A stretch of 23,319 nt of DNA from JAVVPL01 sp036655775. GTDB taxonomy: Bacteria > Bacteroidota > Bacteroidia > Bacteroidales > P3. Positions 23,072 through 23,319 of the stretch are shown in pieces. The stretch's first letter is position 1. Every line of letters starts with the position of its first letter. Below the pieces are notes generated by a model. That model searched no databases and was not told the origin of the DNA. It was given only the letters and a program-made list of their open reading frames with translations. The stretch lies in contig JAVVPL010000023.1 in NCBI GenBank assembly GCA_036655775.1, positions 1 to 23,319 on the forward strand. Reading direction: 5' to 3'. The position numbers and the translations under genes are program-made.

Positions 23072-23319
23072 AAAAAATAGTTCAATGGTCTAGCCCCCTG
23101 TATTTCGGACTAAGATTTTTTAATTATCTAACAAAGATTTTCATTAAGAACAATGTTTTCTATTCAACGCTTGCGTTAAGTGAGAGCAAAGCAAGCTTGC
23201 TTGTTTTGCCGAGCGTAGCAAGCGACGAACGAAGTTCAACGCTTGCGTTAAGCGAGCGCAGAGCCAAGCTTGCTTGTTTTGCCGAGCGTAGCAAGCGACG
23301 AACGAAGTTCAACGCTTGC
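23068..23319 (+). CDS. Open frame running off the window through tandem repeats (3' partial)
   Basis: An ATG overlapping the previous stop as ATGA opens a frame of 84 codons with no stop before the window ends. It begins MKKIVQWSSPLYFGLRFFNY, somewhat hydrophobic and basic, then passes into the tandem repeat as FYSTLALSESKASLLVLPSV. Because one repeat unit is 72 and the other 73 bases, the second unit is read in a different frame (LACFAERSKRRTKFNA). The overlap suggests translational coupling, but the repeat-encoded part looks like incidental translation of a structured repeat. Confidence 0.35.
   Translation, partial: MKKIVQWSSPLYFGLRFFNYLTKIFIKNNVFYSTLALSESKASLLVLPSVASDERSSTLALSERRAKLACFAERSKRRTKFNAC
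23163..23319. repeat. 72/73-bp tandem repeat with strong internal dyad symmetry
   Basis: Units 23163-23234 (72 bp) and 23235-23307 (73 bp), then 12 bases of a third, each starting TTCAACGCTTGCGTTAAG. Differences are concentrated in the segment around GAGAGCAAAG versus GAGCGCAGAG. Each unit contains short self-complementary stretches such as AACGC-TT-GCGTT and CAAGCTTG. Composition is much richer in G+C than the surroundings. The array continues past the window edge. Confidence 0.9.

Noticed and set aside
23163..23319. Tandem repeat considered as integron attC sites (GTTCAAC and GTTAAGC resemble attC boxes)
   Set aside because: The boxes are too degenerate to mean much, their order and six-base spacing do not give an attC-like hairpin, units follow without gene cassettes, and no IntI gene is visible.

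Overview
The window looks like a chromosome segment from a low-G+C member of the Bacteroidota, probably order Bacteroidales. Three things point there: a giant secreted protein ending in a type IX secretion sorting domain, several promoters of the Bacteroidota form TTTG-N19/20-TAnnTTTG, and a set of Bacteroidota-style genes (FHS sugar transporter, stand-alone RfaE2, ArsEFG). Genus cannot be fixed from the sequence. A run of 100 N at 4466-4565 shows that this is a scaffold with an assembly gap, placed inside a tandem repeat.

Layout. (1) 1-4314, plus strand: a mosaic surface or secreted protein of more than 1,424 residues whose true start lies left of the window, followed by a strong terminator. 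(2) 4387-4671: a 15-bp tandem array that fills the space between convergent genes and contains the stop codon of tyrS. (3) 4662-10880, minus strand: housekeeping genes folE-rfaE2-radA, panC, then a sugar transporter and tyrS. (4) 11017-13728, minus strand: a complete DpnII-type GATC restriction-modification operon (dpnM, endonuclease, dpnA) with its own promoter. (5) 13945-19083, minus strand: a composite arsenic locus, arsR | arsE-arsF-arsG | arsD-arsA-small ORF-acr3. This should combine inorganic arsenite efflux (ArsD chaperone, ArsA ATPase, Acr3 permease) with an organoarsenical module (ArsEFG). ArsR-type operators overlap the promoters of both arsR and arsE. (6) 19267-21163: a junction zone with broken gene fragments, the 3' part of a tRNA-Lys(CTT) gene with its terminator, and a decayed tyrosine integrase. 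This is the footprint of an element integrated into a tRNA gene and extending right, out of the window. (7) 21209-23319, plus strand: a YhcG-type PDDEXK nuclease with two perfect palindromes inside its coding sequence, an unrecognised protein, and a 72/73-bp tandem repeat that runs off the edge while remaining open in one frame.

Points deserving most attention: a dispersed element of about 98 bp present twice, each time ending exactly at the ATGAAA start of a gene (sugar transporter and arsD) and, in the arsenic locus, sitting at the seam between the two resistance modules; the twin palindromes in the YhcG gene; the integrase deletion that can be read directly as recombination between short repeats; and the coding-frame tandem repeats at the right edge. 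No clearly new multi-gene system was proven. The best candidates for something undescribed are the dispersed leader element, the small CC-motif ORF in the ars operon, and the unknown gene pair at 22370-23319.
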